Assembly: GCA_023662875.1 (NCBI GenBank)
Contig: JAMPIG010000005.1
Coordinates: 1 to 64,000, forward strand
DNA length: 64,000 nt
DNA from: Roseburia sp.
GTDB taxonomy: Bacteria; Bacillota; Clostridia; Lachnospirales; Lachnospiraceae
Reading direction: 5' to 3'
Below are positions 34,185 through 45,460 of the stretch, one piece after another. Below the pieces are notes generated by a model that saw only the letters and a program-made list of their open reading frames with translations, searched no databases and was not told where the DNA came from. A program made the translations under genes and the position numbers. Each line of letters opens with the position of its first letter. Position 1 is the stretch's first letter.

Positions 34185-34835
34185 TCACACTTCCGCCGAA
34201 TTTGACCGATAGCGAAGCTCCAGAAAGGCCTGCAGATTATTCCGGAACTGATAGCCGTAGTCCGGATTATTGCCCGCCAGAATATGGGGGAAACCCTGAT
34301 ATACCTCCATGATACTTTGCAGGTTCTCCTCCGACACCTTGATCCGGCGGATATCCCCCGAGGCCGTTCCCAGACAGAGATAGTAGTTGACCTTGTTCTT
34401 TACGCGCTCCTTCTCCGAGAAGACCCAGGCGATCTCCCGGTTTTCCAGCAGGATACAGTTCAGGTCATGGCTGAAGGTCCAGCGCCTTCCGAGCCAGACG
34501 TTTCCGATCTGCCGCGCCGCCTCGAAATCCTGATCCAGCTGCGCCTCCGTAACGCCGCCGCTCTTCGCCAGATACTGATTCACCCGCTTTCTCACAGAGT
34601 TCAACAATAGCTTCAAAAAGATCACGATCCCGATCGCCAGCATAAACAGGCCGATGCCGCTTAAAATATAATAATTGCTCGCGGGACGGGTATCCCCCGC
34701 CCCGGCCGGAAGACCGCGCAGCGCCAGCAGGGCCCCCGGCCCGTTAAACCAAAGCAGAATTCCTCCAAAGATAAGACAGATCAGGACAATAAGCCCTGTG
34801 TCAATCCAGCTCTTTACCGTCAGCTTCTTTACCAT
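34185..34835 (-). CDS. Unrecognised two-helix membrane protein
   Basis: Not recognised. The 216-residue protein has two transmembrane helices (about residues 13-31 and 55-77) and a cytosolic-looking C-terminal domain rich in charged residues (QIGNVWLGRRWTFSHDLNCILLENREIAWVF, then RRIKVSEENLQSIMEVYQGFPHILAG). It starts about 60 bases downstream of the 477-residue membrane protein gene on the same strand. Both end in a soluble domain that reads like a setting or interaction module, so they may form a pair. No enzymatic motif is visible. Confidence 0.65.
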   Translation of the reverse strand: MVKKLTVKSWIDTGLIVLICLIFGGILLWFNGPGALLALRGLPAGAGDTRPASNYYILSGIGLFMLAIGIVIFLKLLLNSVRKRVNQYLAKSGGVTEAQLDQDFEAARQIGNVWLGRRWTFSHDLNCILLENREIAWVFSEKERVKNKVNYYLCLGTASGDIRRIKVSEENLQSIMEVYQGFPHILAGNNPDYGYQFRNNLQAFLELRYRSNSAEV

Positions 34836-34860
34836 AGTCTTTTCTCCCGCAGATTCTTAT

Positions 34861-34899
34861 TCATGACAATGGAATTCTCGCGAAGCGTGAATTCTATTA
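34861..34899 (-). repeat. Dispersed hairpin element, family 1, copy 3 (inverted)
   Basis: ACAATGGAATTCTCGC / GCGTGAATTCTATTAT around a GAA loop, imperfectly paired. In reverse orientation it ends in GTCATGAATAA, like copies 1, 2 and 4. The stop codon of the 477-residue protein lies within it. Confidence 0.7.
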
Positions 34900-36330
34900 T
34901 ATCGCGCTGACCTCAACCCGGTCTCCCACGCGCCTCTTCGCCAGCACCATAAACTTCCCCGCCACGTCCTCCGTGTTAAAGGAAATCTCCTTGTCGCAGC
35001 CCCTCTTCTTTCCCTCGTTTGGATAGAAGAACCGCACGACGTAAGACACATAGCTGACCCGTACCTTGCCGCTGCGCACCTGGCCGGATACGGTCTCCGT
35101 CTCGATCTTCGTCAGCCGGCTGCTGTCCACGATCACCGCGCCGCCCAGATCGGAGAAGGTCGCCCAGTACCGCTCTCCCACCTTGCCGTACCGCATGGTC
35201 TCCTTGCTGCGCTCCCGGAACACCCACTCCTGCCCGGCGTTCAGGAAATCCTCCGCGAAGGCGTCCTGCTCCCCTGCGGAGGGCAGCTCCTTGCGGATAC
35301 TCTTCTCCAGTCTGCCAAGAATCTTTTCCGGCTTTGACCGGCCCTTCTGGGTCGTCCAGAACACTACGGCCATCCCCTCTCCGATCAGGATCCCCAGCGG
35401 GAAATACATCGTCAAAAACGTAGAGGACGGCGCGTGCGCCAGAATGCCGATCGCCAGGAGAACGACCACGCTTCCCGCCGCCGACAGATAAGCGAGCTTT
35501 TTCGCCCTCGCCAGGCTGTCCTCGCACCAGTTCTCCACCCAGGCCTCCTGCGCTGCCAGCAGCCGCTGCATCGGACTCTGCGGCTCGGAAGCCTTCCGCT
35601 CCTTTCCCGCCTTTCCGCCGGTGAGCATCGAGATCAGCCGCGCCGCGAACAGCAGCAGGCTGAGCGCCGCCGCCAGCATCGTAACCCAGATCTCGAACTT
35701 CGTCATACCGCCGACGCTGCCGCTGTTCAGGTAATAGTATTCCGCCGCGGAGGACTGGGCGATAAGCTCATCCCCCATCTCCAGCAGAACCTTCCCGTAG
35801 GAATCCCCGAAATAGGTCTCCCGAAACCAATCCAGATCCTCTCCGGAAAACGCGTCACAATCCAGATAAAGCCCGACGATCTCGCTGTCCTCGATCGCCG
35901 CCTGAATCCGCTTTACCATCTCTTCATCCGCCCGTTCAACCGTCCCCTCCGCCAGCGCCGGAGACATATCTCTGCCGTTCCGCATCTCTACCCCGAGCTG
36001 CAGACCCCGAAGAAGACTGCTGAAACTGCCGTCCTTCTGCTCCGGCACGGTGATATAGAGGAACGCCTTGCGGCTCTCGTCATACACAAGATACCCCATG
36101 GTTTTCACGCGGCTGGGATCCCCGGAATAGTACTCCTCCTCGTAAGAAGCGACAGGATAGGACGCCTCATAGGATATGTACTTCCCCTCCGCCTGCGAAA
36201 AGCTCTCCCCCTCGGAGAGCTGTCCCGAACCCGAAATCAGCTTCCCGAACCGGGATCCCCCCGACACCAGCAGAAATACCCCCGCCGTCAGCAAAATTAA
36301 TGTGACCGCCACATCCAACAATTTTTTCAT
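34897..36330 (-). CDS. Unrecognised multi-domain membrane protein
   Basis: Not recognised. The 477-residue protein has an N-terminal membrane helix (VAVTLILLTAGVFLLVSGG), an extracytoplasmic domain (about 35-205), a helix at about 212-232, two closely spaced helices at about 287-330, and a cytosolic C-terminal domain ending VGDRVEVSAI. GGAGGTG precedes the ATG by four bases. Its C-terminal segment (YWATFSDLGGAVIVDSSRLTKIETETV) resembles in layout the soluble domain of the following smaller membrane protein. A family 1 hairpin begins at its stop codon. Confidence 0.65.
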   Translation of the reverse strand: MKKLLDVAVTLILLTAGVFLLVSGGSRFGKLISGSGQLSEGESFSQAEGKYISYEASYPVASYEEEYYSGDPSRVKTMGYLVYDESRKAFLYITVPEQKDGSFSSLLRGLQLGVEMRNGRDMSPALAEGTVERADEEMVKRIQAAIEDSEIVGLYLDCDAFSGEDLDWFRETYFGDSYGKVLLEMGDELIAQSSAAEYYYLNSGSVGGMTKFEIWVTMLAAALSLLLFAARLISMLTGGKAGKERKASEPQSPMQRLLAAQEAWVENWCEDSLARAKKLAYLSAAGSVVVLLAIGILAHAPSSTFLTMYFPLGILIGEGMAVVFWTTQKGRSKPEKILGRLEKSIRKELPSAGEQDAFAEDFLNAGQEWVFRERSKETMRYGKVGERYWATFSDLGGAVIVDSSRLTKIETETVSGQVRSGKVRVSYVSYVVRFFYPNEGKKRGCDKEISFNTEDVAGKFMVLAKRRVGDRVEVSAI

Positions 36331-36560
36331 ATGACACCTCCGGTATTATAATAATTCCGTCAATATTTTAACATAACGCTCCCGGAAAGGGAAGGGAAAA
36401 ACGAATTCACCTGACCTCCAATACACTGTCATCACTCCAACCGGACTTTAAGATCAAATTTGATGACATCCGGAATAGGATCGATGTGGAAGTGATCCAC
36501 AAAAACGACATAACGGAAGCGAAAGCATCGAGCCGGATGCCAATATTCAAAATCGAAAAC
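36331..36560. other. Short AT-rich spacer with a protein-like fragment
   Basis: 230 bases with lower GC than the neighbours. A plus-strand frame reading FKIKFDDIRNRIDVEVIHKND looks protein-like but has no start, site or continuation; it may be a gene remnant or chance. Confidence 0.25.
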
Positions 36561-40130
<3,570 letters not shown>

Positions 40131-40163
40131 CAGGCTTTTTCTCCTTGCCTGCGGGAGTGAAAC

Positions 40164-40190
40164 GGCAAAAAAGTGTACTTTTTCAGCAGG
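40164..40190 (+). repeat. Left recombination site (IR-L) of a putative invertible promoter
   Basis: A 27-bp repeat matching the inverted right copy in 26 of 27 positions. Its core is AAAAAGT-GT-ACTTTTT: 7-bp half-sites in exact dyad around an asymmetric central GT (40175-40176), as in serine recombinase crossover sites. Confidence 0.85.
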
Positions 40191-40267
40191 CAGAAATTGA
40201 TGTTAAAAACATATCACACATTTCTGCCTCCGTCAACTTTAAATTCCACTTTATTGCATATTGCTTT
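40191..40267. other. 77-bp putative invertible segment
   Basis: The segment lies between the two inverted 27-bp repeats. It carries one good promoter, on the minus strand, and a 7-bp inner inverted repeat (CAGAAAT/ATTTCTG). In the orientation seen the promoter fires toward the recombinase 3' end; after inversion it would fire toward the gene at 40319. Confidence 0.75.
40208..40236 (-). promoter_or_regulatory. Sigma-A promoter inside the invertible segment
   Basis: Minus-strand TTGACG (40236-40231) and TATGTT (40213-40208) spaced by exactly 17 bases. No comparable promoter reads rightward in the present orientation. As drawn it would produce RNA antisense to the recombinase gene. Confidence 0.75.
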
Positions 40268-40294
40268 CCTGTTGAAAAAGTACACTTTTTTGCC
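40268..40294 (-). repeat. Right recombination site (IR-R) of a putative invertible promoter
   Basis: Inverted copy of IR-L with one mismatch. Read on the plus strand its central dinucleotide is AC (40282-40283), the complement of the GT in IR-L, which fixes the relative orientation as inverted. Confidence 0.85.
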
Positions 40295-40318
40295 AAATAC
40301 AAGGAGAGGAATGAATTT

Positions 40319-41101
40319 ATGACAAAAGCACGGAACGCATGTATGGAACAGGAAATACCGGACGACCTGAAGCAGTGGCTGGAGAGGTTTCGCCAGCCCT
40401 TTAACAGGATGCTTAAGGATATATACGACGACCTGTTTCAGAAAGAGTTTCAAAAAGGGCTGACAGAGGAGGATGACGTGCTCTGCTATGGAGACCCTGA
40501 CCAGGGCGCCAGGTGCAGAGTACATAATCTGGTTCACGAAATCCTGAGTGCCGGAAAGTATTATGGTGGACTCGTAGGCCCCCGGGGAGGACTGGATTCC
40601 CGAAACAGAGGAAAGGGGAGAAAAGACCTCGCGATCCTCCTGCTGGAATGGGGCTATCTGCTGCAGGAAAATATGGACGGGGAGGCTGCGGAACCGTTGG
40701 AGCAGGCGTTGGAACGGTTTTTAGAAAACCATCCGTCGGGGGATGCGGATCCGAAGGATGTCATTCATCAACTTATGCAGGCATTTGCAGATGTAATGCG
40801 CAAGAATCGTATGATGCACTCTGAATTACTGCAGAATACGGACAGGATGCTTCTGCAAGGATATCTAAAGCCCGCTTATGAGCGTTTGCAGGATGATCTG
40901 GCGCGGGCGGACGGGAGTGTGAACGCCTGTGCGGAAGAACTGCTGCCCGTCATCTCGGCAAAGGTATCCGGAAAAACAGCGGAGGAGCTGCAGGAACTCA
41001 GCCGGGACGCCGCAGTGCTGAAGGTTTTGCTCCAAAACCTTCTTTACGAGTATTTTCATTCTGCGGTAGAGGGATCAGAAAACGGAAGATGCGAAGCCTG
41101 A
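40319..41101 (+). CDS. Unrecognised soluble protein downstream of the invertible promoter
   Basis: Not recognised. The 260-residue protein is hydrophilic and mostly helical, without signal peptide or membrane segment. Features are DDLFQKEFQKGLTEEDD, a glycine-rich stretch GGLVGPRGGLDSRNRGKGRKD near residue 83, and a Leu/Glu-rich C-terminal half. AAGGAGAGG lies eight bases before the ATG at 40319. The same frame is open back to an ATG at 40127 that overlaps the recombinase stop, but that part runs through the recombination site and has no ribosome-binding site. It is followed after 58 bases by a zinc-ribbon/LRR gene and is the expected first gene expressed when the promoter is flipped. Confidence 0.75.
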   Translation: MTKARNACMEQEIPDDLKQWLERFRQPFNRMLKDIYDDLFQKEFQKGLTEEDDVLCYGDPDQGARCRVHNLVHEILSAGKYYGGLVGPRGGLDSRNRGKGRKDLAILLLEWGYLLQENMDGEAAEPLEQALERFLENHPSGDADPKDVIHQLMQAFADVMRKNRMMHSELLQNTDRMLLQGYLKPAYERLQDDLARADGSVNACAEELLPVISAKVSGKTAEELQELSRDAAVLKVLLQNLLYEYFHSAVEGSENGRCEA

Positions 41102-41159
41102 TGGAGCAAAGCGGCAGCGGATGTCGGGAGTGCATGATAAGAAAAAAGGAGGAGAGGGT

Positions 41160-42032
41160 ATGTTTTGTAAGAAATGCGGCAGTGAGCTGCCGGAAAGCGC
41201 CGTCAACTTTTGTCCGAAATGCGGAGCCAAAATCGAAGGCGCAGCGAAAGGAAAGACAGCAAAACCGGACAGGGGTAAAAAAGCGCCTGAAAAGAGAATA
41301 AAAAAGAAGACGCTGATACTGGGAATCGCGGGAGCGGCTGTTTTGCTGTCTATCATTGTGATAGTTTGCTCCATTATGTCAACCGGGTACATTAAGTATA
41401 ATTATTATGCTGATGGCACTGCATCTGTCAGAGCTGGAAACAAACAAGTAACAACTGTTACCATTCCTGCGACGGTAAAAAGGGGAGGGACAACATATCC
41501 TGTCACTGCGATCGAAGATGAAGCATTTCAGTACTGCGACAACCTGACCAGCATTGTGATTCCAGGCAGTGTGACTTCTATTGGTAATAACGCGTTTAGA
41601 TACTGCAACAGCCTGACCAGCATTATAATTTCAGACGGCTTGACTTCTATTGGAAATAGTACATTTTCGCACTGCAGCGGCCTGACAAGCATTGTGATTC
41701 CGGGCAGCGTGACCTCGATCGGCGAATACGCGTTTTATGACTGCCGCAACCTGACCAGCGTTGTGATTCCCGACAGCGTGACCTCGATCGGCGAATACGC
41801 GTTTTGTGACTGCGGCAACCTGACCAGCGTTGTGATTCCGAACAATGTGACTTCTATTGGAAACGGCACGTTTTCCGGATGCAGCAGCCTAACTAGCATT
41901 GTGATTCCGAACAGTGTGACTTCTATCGGAGATGACGCTTTTGAATCCTGCTGGAGCCTGACAAGCATAAAAATTGGCGAAGTTCAGCTTTCGTCGGTGA
42001 GCGAAATATCAGATTATATAAACGGGAAATAA
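41160..42032 (+). CDS. Zinc-ribbon membrane protein with BspA-type leucine-rich repeats
   Basis: A 290-residue protein: an N-terminal zinc ribbon (MFCKKCGSELPESAVNFCPKCG), a Lys-rich linker, one membrane helix (about 51-75), then about seven 23-residue BspA/TpLRR repeats (LTSIVIPGSVTSIGEYAFYDC pattern), so the repeats face outside. Such repeats mediate adhesion or protein binding; the specific partner is unknown. Repeats are nearly identical at DNA level with a 69-bp period. The start at 41160 follows AAGGAGGAGAGGG. After its stop the same frame stays open for 38 protein-like codons (see 42033). It probably forms an operon with the preceding gene under the invertible promoter. Confidence 0.83.
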   Translation: MFCKKCGSELPESAVNFCPKCGAKIEGAAKGKTAKPDRGKKAPEKRIKKKTLILGIAGAAVLLSIIVIVCSIMSTGYIKYNYYADGTASVRAGNKQVTTVTIPATVKRGGTTYPVTAIEDEAFQYCDNLTSIVIPGSVTSIGNNAFRYCNSLTSIIISDGLTSIGNSTFSHCSGLTSIVIPGSVTSIGEYAFYDCRNLTSVVIPDSVTSIGEYAFCDCGNLTSVVIPNNVTSIGNGTFSGCSSLTSIVIPNSVTSIGDDAFESCWSLTSIKIGEVQLSSVSEISDYINGK

Positions 42033-42149
42033 AAATCCTCCGGCAATAACTTCCAACTCCAGTACACCCACGACGATTTCGTGAGCGACGCCGCATGGAA
42101 CAATTATTTGACTTTTGGCGACATTTCAGGCTTAAAGAGCAATCGCTAA
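42033..42149 (+). pseudogene. In-frame protein remnant after the LRR gene stop codon
   Basis: Directly after the TAA at 42030, the same frame reads GNNFQLQYTHDDFVSDAAWN and ends GDISGLKSNR before TAA at 42147. It has the look of a genuine C-terminus but no start or ribosome-binding site. Either the LRR gene once extended further and acquired a stop codon, or this is the end of a deleted neighbour. Confidence 0.5.
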
Positions 42150-42169
42150 TTTGCGACAGGAGGCGGAAC

Positions 42170-42860
42170 ATGTTTTGTAAAAACTGCGGCAGTAAAATAC
42201 CGGAGACCGCGAAATTCTGTAAGAACTGCGGAACAGGACGTCAGCGAACTGAACCTATCGTCGGAAACGGTTCTCGAAGGGGCGTACCGGAATCTGAAAT
42301 CTCTCTCCATGCAGCCGGACGCAGACGGCTCCGTGGCGGCGATCACCTACTCCGAGGACGCGTCCTTCCCCGCGCTGGAAAGTCTGGAGTGCGGCGCGGT
42401 CCTCAAGGTTTCGGCTTCCGGAGAGAAAGGGTATTTTGACGAAAAGGATTTTCCGCAGCTTAAGAGCGTTACCATAAAGCTGGTAAACAAATCCATCGAC
42501 GAGGATATCCTGATGACCTTTCTGATCTTTTCCGAGCTGTATGAGGAGGGACGCCTGGAAAGCTTTCATGTGGAAAACATCTGCACCGTCGAAGACCTGC
42601 TGGGGACATGGACGGACGACCGGAATACCCTTACCATGACCTTCGAGAAGGACGGCACGCTGCGGGTGGCGGACGCCAACAACCTGATCGGGGTAGATGT
42701 GCTGAAATATCAGGCGGCCGGCGACAATACGCTGAGTCTGTCGGCAAACCAGTCGGGGCTGCTCGGTATGATTTCCGTAAGCATGAAGTACGAGCTTTTC
42801 GGGGACAGGCTCCGGGTGGAGCTGTCGGGACAGACGTTTATACTGAACCGGAAACAGTAG
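42170..42860 (+). pseudogene. Broken zinc-ribbon protein gene
   Basis: It begins well: GGAGG, then MFCKNCGSKIPETAKFCKNCG, the same zinc ribbon as in the gene before. Immediately afterwards the protein-like frame shifts by one base: in the original frame it runs into nonsense ending at 42439, while the +1 frame continues VSELNLSSETVLEGAYRNLK and on to a C-terminal domain (EDLLGTWTDDRNTLTMTFEKDGTLRV, ending FILNRKQ at 42860). The linker and membrane helix expected between the parts are missing, so a deletion probably fused the two out of frame. A programmed frameshift is less likely because no slippery site is apparent. Confidence 0.7.
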
Positions 42861-42890
42861 AATTCACGTTTCGTGAGGATTCTGTTGTCA
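42854..42890 (+). repeat. Dispersed hairpin element, family 1, copy 4
   Basis: ACAGTAGAATTCACG / CGTGAGGATTCTGTTGT with a TTT loop, then CATGAATC. It begins at the stop codon of the pseudogene, as copy 3 does at its gene. Confidence 0.65.
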
Positions 42891-42974
42891 TGAATCAGGA
42901 GAAGCAAAAAGCCATCGGGAGGCCGGTGGCTTTTTGCTATTGATAAAATTTCAAAACGAATATTTATGGAAGTG

Positions 42975-43003
42975 TTGAACAAAGTATGCTATACTGTTAT
43001 ACA
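42975..43003 (+). promoter_or_regulatory. Predicted promoter of the AAA-ATPase/nuclease-like gene
   Basis: TTGAAC (42975-42980) and TATACA (42998-43003) spaced by 17 bases, about 20 bases upstream of the gene start. Confidence 0.65.
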
Positions 43004-43026
43004 TAACCAGCCGGGAGAGGATGAAT

Positions 43027-44640
43027 ATGGGACTTTATTTAAACAGTATAGCTCCTTACGAAGGATATAAGGATATTGCCGGAACCAGATTTTTTGTTGA
43101 TAAATCTTCTTTGATTGACGAAATCATTTCAACGGTCATGCTGGACGGGCAAAGATATCTTTGTGTTACCAGACCCCGACGTTTTGGCAAGAGCGTCATG
43201 GCAAATATGATAGGGGCTTTTTTCGGCAGAATGTCGGATGAGGAAGATGTTTTTGAGGGCCTTGAAATTGCAAAATCCAGTCATTATCGGGAGTATCTGC
43301 ATAAGTATGATGTGATCTACATCGATTTCAGCCGTCTGCCCAGGGACTGTCATTGCTATGGGCAGTATATCTCCCGGATTCAGGACGGAATCAATGCGGA
43401 TCTGGCGCAAAGCTATCCGGACTTGAGGCTTGCGTCCGATACGGCGGTCTGGGACAATCTGCGGATCGTGTTTGAACAGACCAGAACCCGGTTCGTTTTT
43501 GTAATGGATGAGTGGGATGCCATTTTTCATAAAAGCTTTATTTCCGGAGAAGATAAAAAGAGCTATCTTGAGTTTCTCCGGAATCTGCTGAAAGGGCAGG
43601 CTTATGTGGAGCTGGCGTATATGACAGGCATCCTGCCTATCGAAAAATATTCCGGCGGCTCCGAGATGAATATGTTTCAGGAATACGACATGGCCACCAA
43701 GGAGAAATTCAGCGAATACTTTGGCTTTCTGGATTCCGAGGTTGACCGTCTGTTTACGGTCTACCGGCAGACGACTGAAAATCCGAAAATCACGCGGGAA
43801 GATCTGGCGGAATGGTACGACGGTTATCATACTGCTTCCGGCGTCAGAATGTATAATCCCCGTTCGGTGGTCTGCTCGCTGACGGACAATCAGATCAGTA
43901 ATTACTGGACCGGTTCCGGGCCTTACGATGAGATTTTTTACTATATCCGAAATAATATTGAGGATGTCCGCGACGACTTGGTTATGATGGTTTCAGGGGA
44001 GCGGATTGAAATCAAATTGCAGGGATATGCGGCGGCGGCAACGGAACTGAATACAAAGAATCAGATTTTTTCGGCAATGGTGGTGTACGGTTTGCTGACT
44101 TATGAAGCCGGAGCGGTGTTTATTCCCAACAGGGAGTTGATGGATAAATTCGATGAGCTTTTATTATCCAACGAGAGTCTGGGATATGTCTATCGTCTGG
44201 CAAAGGAGTCGGAAAGGATGCTGAAAGCCACATTGACGGGTGACACAGTGACGATGGCGGAGATCTTAAAGCTGGCTCATGACACAGAGTCTCCGATTTT
44301 TTCCTACAACAGCGAAATCGAGCTGTCAGCTGTTGTAAATCTAATATACCTTGCCGCCAGGGACAAGTACCGGGTAGAGCGTGAAGATAAGGCAGGCGAA
44401 GGGTATGTAGATTTCATTTTTTATCCTGAGCGGAAAGGCGCAGATGCTCTGATTCTGGAGTTGAAGGTAGACAGCACACCGGCGGAGGCCATTGAACAGA
44501 TCAAAAGGAAAAAGTATGCCCTGCGTTTCAGAGGAAAGCTGGGAGAGACGCCCAAATATACAGGGAGGATCCTGGCGGTGGGAATCAGCTATGACAGGAG
44601 AACGAAGGTTCATTCCTGTCAGACGGAGGCGTTGTATTAA
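43027..44640 (+). CDS. AAA-ATPase-like protein with C-terminal PD-(D/E)XK nuclease domain
   Basis: A 537-residue member of the AAA-ATPase-like / PDDEXK_9 family common in gut Firmicutes and Bacteroidetes. Walker A is TRPRRFGKS (about 48-56), Walker B is FVFVMDEWD (156-164), and the C-terminal nuclease-like core is GYVDFIFYPE followed by ALILELK (the DxxxF and ExK elements) near residues 457-480. Function is not established; a role in DNA processing, defence or mobile DNA is possible. The ATG at 43027 (MGLYLNS) is six bases after GGAGAGG; the ATG at 43021 touches it. It has its own promoter and is monocistronic. Confidence 0.88.
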   Translation: MGLYLNSIAPYEGYKDIAGTRFFVDKSSLIDEIISTVMLDGQRYLCVTRPRRFGKSVMANMIGAFFGRMSDEEDVFEGLEIAKSSHYREYLHKYDVIYIDFSRLPRDCHCYGQYISRIQDGINADLAQSYPDLRLASDTAVWDNLRIVFEQTRTRFVFVMDEWDAIFHKSFISGEDKKSYLEFLRNLLKGQAYVELAYMTGILPIEKYSGGSEMNMFQEYDMATKEKFSEYFGFLDSEVDRLFTVYRQTTENPKITREDLAEWYDGYHTASGVRMYNPRSVVCSLTDNQISNYWTGSGPYDEIFYYIRNNIEDVRDDLVMMVSGERIEIKLQGYAAAATELNTKNQIFSAMVVYGLLTYEAGAVFIPNRELMDKFDELLLSNESLGYVYRLAKESERMLKATLTGDTVTMAEILKLAHDTESPIFSYNSEIELSAVVNLIYLAARDKYRVEREDKAGEGYVDFIFYPERKGADALILELKVDSTPAEAIEQIKRKKYALRFRGKLGETPKYTGRILAVGISYDRRTKVHSCQTEALY

Positions 44641-44740
44641 TAAAAAGGGAAGCACCCATTCCAAAGGGGATGCTCTTAAATTGGGGCAAATGTCCTTACG
44701 GACACCGCCTCTCTCGTGGATCAGACGAGGGAGGCTTTTT
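44641..44740 (+). repeat. Solo copy of the antitoxin-RNA/terminator element
   Basis: About 100 bases nearly identical to 47252-47350: AAGCACCCATTCCAAAG, TGTCCTTACGGACACCGCC and the hairpin GCCTCTCTCGT/ACGAGGGAGGC followed here by six T. The upstream promoter and the toxin reading frame of the other copy are absent. It may act only as the terminator of the preceding gene, or be the remnant of a second toxin-antitoxin locus. Confidence 0.8.
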
Positions 44741-44782
44741 TATGCTTATACCCCTTTGCGCATACCAACAAAATTAATTTTT

Positions 44783-44812
44783 TTGTCCCGAAAGAATTTT
44801 TTTCGGTCTATA
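44783..44812 (+). promoter_or_regulatory. Possible ECF-type promoter upstream of the sigma/anti-sigma pair
   Basis: TGTCCC (about 44783) and CGGTCTATAG lie roughly 15 bases apart about 100 bases before the sigma gene; the second part resembles a CGTC-type ECF -10 and contains TATAGT. ECF factors often control their own promoters. Low certainty. Confidence 0.3.
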
Positions 44813-44911
44813 GTAATAGGGAGTGAAAGACAGGAAAGAAATCTGTAGGGACAAATTGGTAAGCTACAAGGGGTAAGCGGGAAACTTACAGACAGACAAG
44901 GGGGATGTGAC

Positions 44912-45460
44912 GTGGAGGATGCGAAAATTATTGAACTGTATATCGAGCGGTCGGAAGATGCGATTCGGGAAACGGACGCAAAATATAGCGCTTTTCTGAA
45001 CCGGCTGGCGTACAATATATTGCGTGACAATTGTGACACGGAGGAAGTCGTAAACGATACCTATATGCGGGCGTGGAATGCGATCCCGCCCACCATACCG
45101 GACTGCCTGAAGCATTTTCTGTCGCGGATTACCAGAAATCTTTCCCTGAAACGGCTGGAATATCTGTCAGCGGGAAAGAGGCGAGCCCTGTTCGTGGAGC
45201 TGGATGACTGCATTCCGGACGGAAGGCAGAATGTGGAGGAAAGCTGGGAAGCGAAGGAGCTTGGCGAGATGCTCAATACGTTTTTGGATACCTTGGATCG
45301 AAAAAGCTGCGCGGTTTTCCTTGGGAGGTATTTTTACTGTTATTCCATAGGGGAGCTTGCGAAGCGGTATTCGCTGACGGCGCGCCAGGTAAAGTATCTG
45401 CTGTTGAAAACGAGAGAAAAGCTGCGCAAATTTTTGGCGCGGAAAGGGGTGGCGGTATGA
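44912..45460 (+). CDS. ECF-type RNA polymerase sigma factor, GTG start
   Basis: A 182-residue extracytoplasmic-function sigma factor. Region 2 covers LAYNILRDNCDTEEVVNDTYMRAWNAIPP (about 32-60) and region 4 the C-terminal helix-turn-helix SIGELAKRYSLTARQVKYLLLKTREKLRKFL (145-175). The GTG at 44912 follows GGGGG by seven bases. Its end overlaps the next gene by four bases (ATGA), the usual sigma/anti-sigma coupling. Target promoters are unknown; a self-regulated promoter is suggested upstream. Confidence 0.9.
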   Translation: MEDAKIIELYIERSEDAIRETDAKYSAFLNRLAYNILRDNCDTEEVVNDTYMRAWNAIPPTIPDCLKHFLSRITRNLSLKRLEYLSAGKRRALFVELDDCIPDGRQNVEESWEAKELGEMLNTFLDTLDRKSCAVFLGRYFYCYSIGELAKRYSLTARQVKYLLLKTREKLRKFLARKGVAV

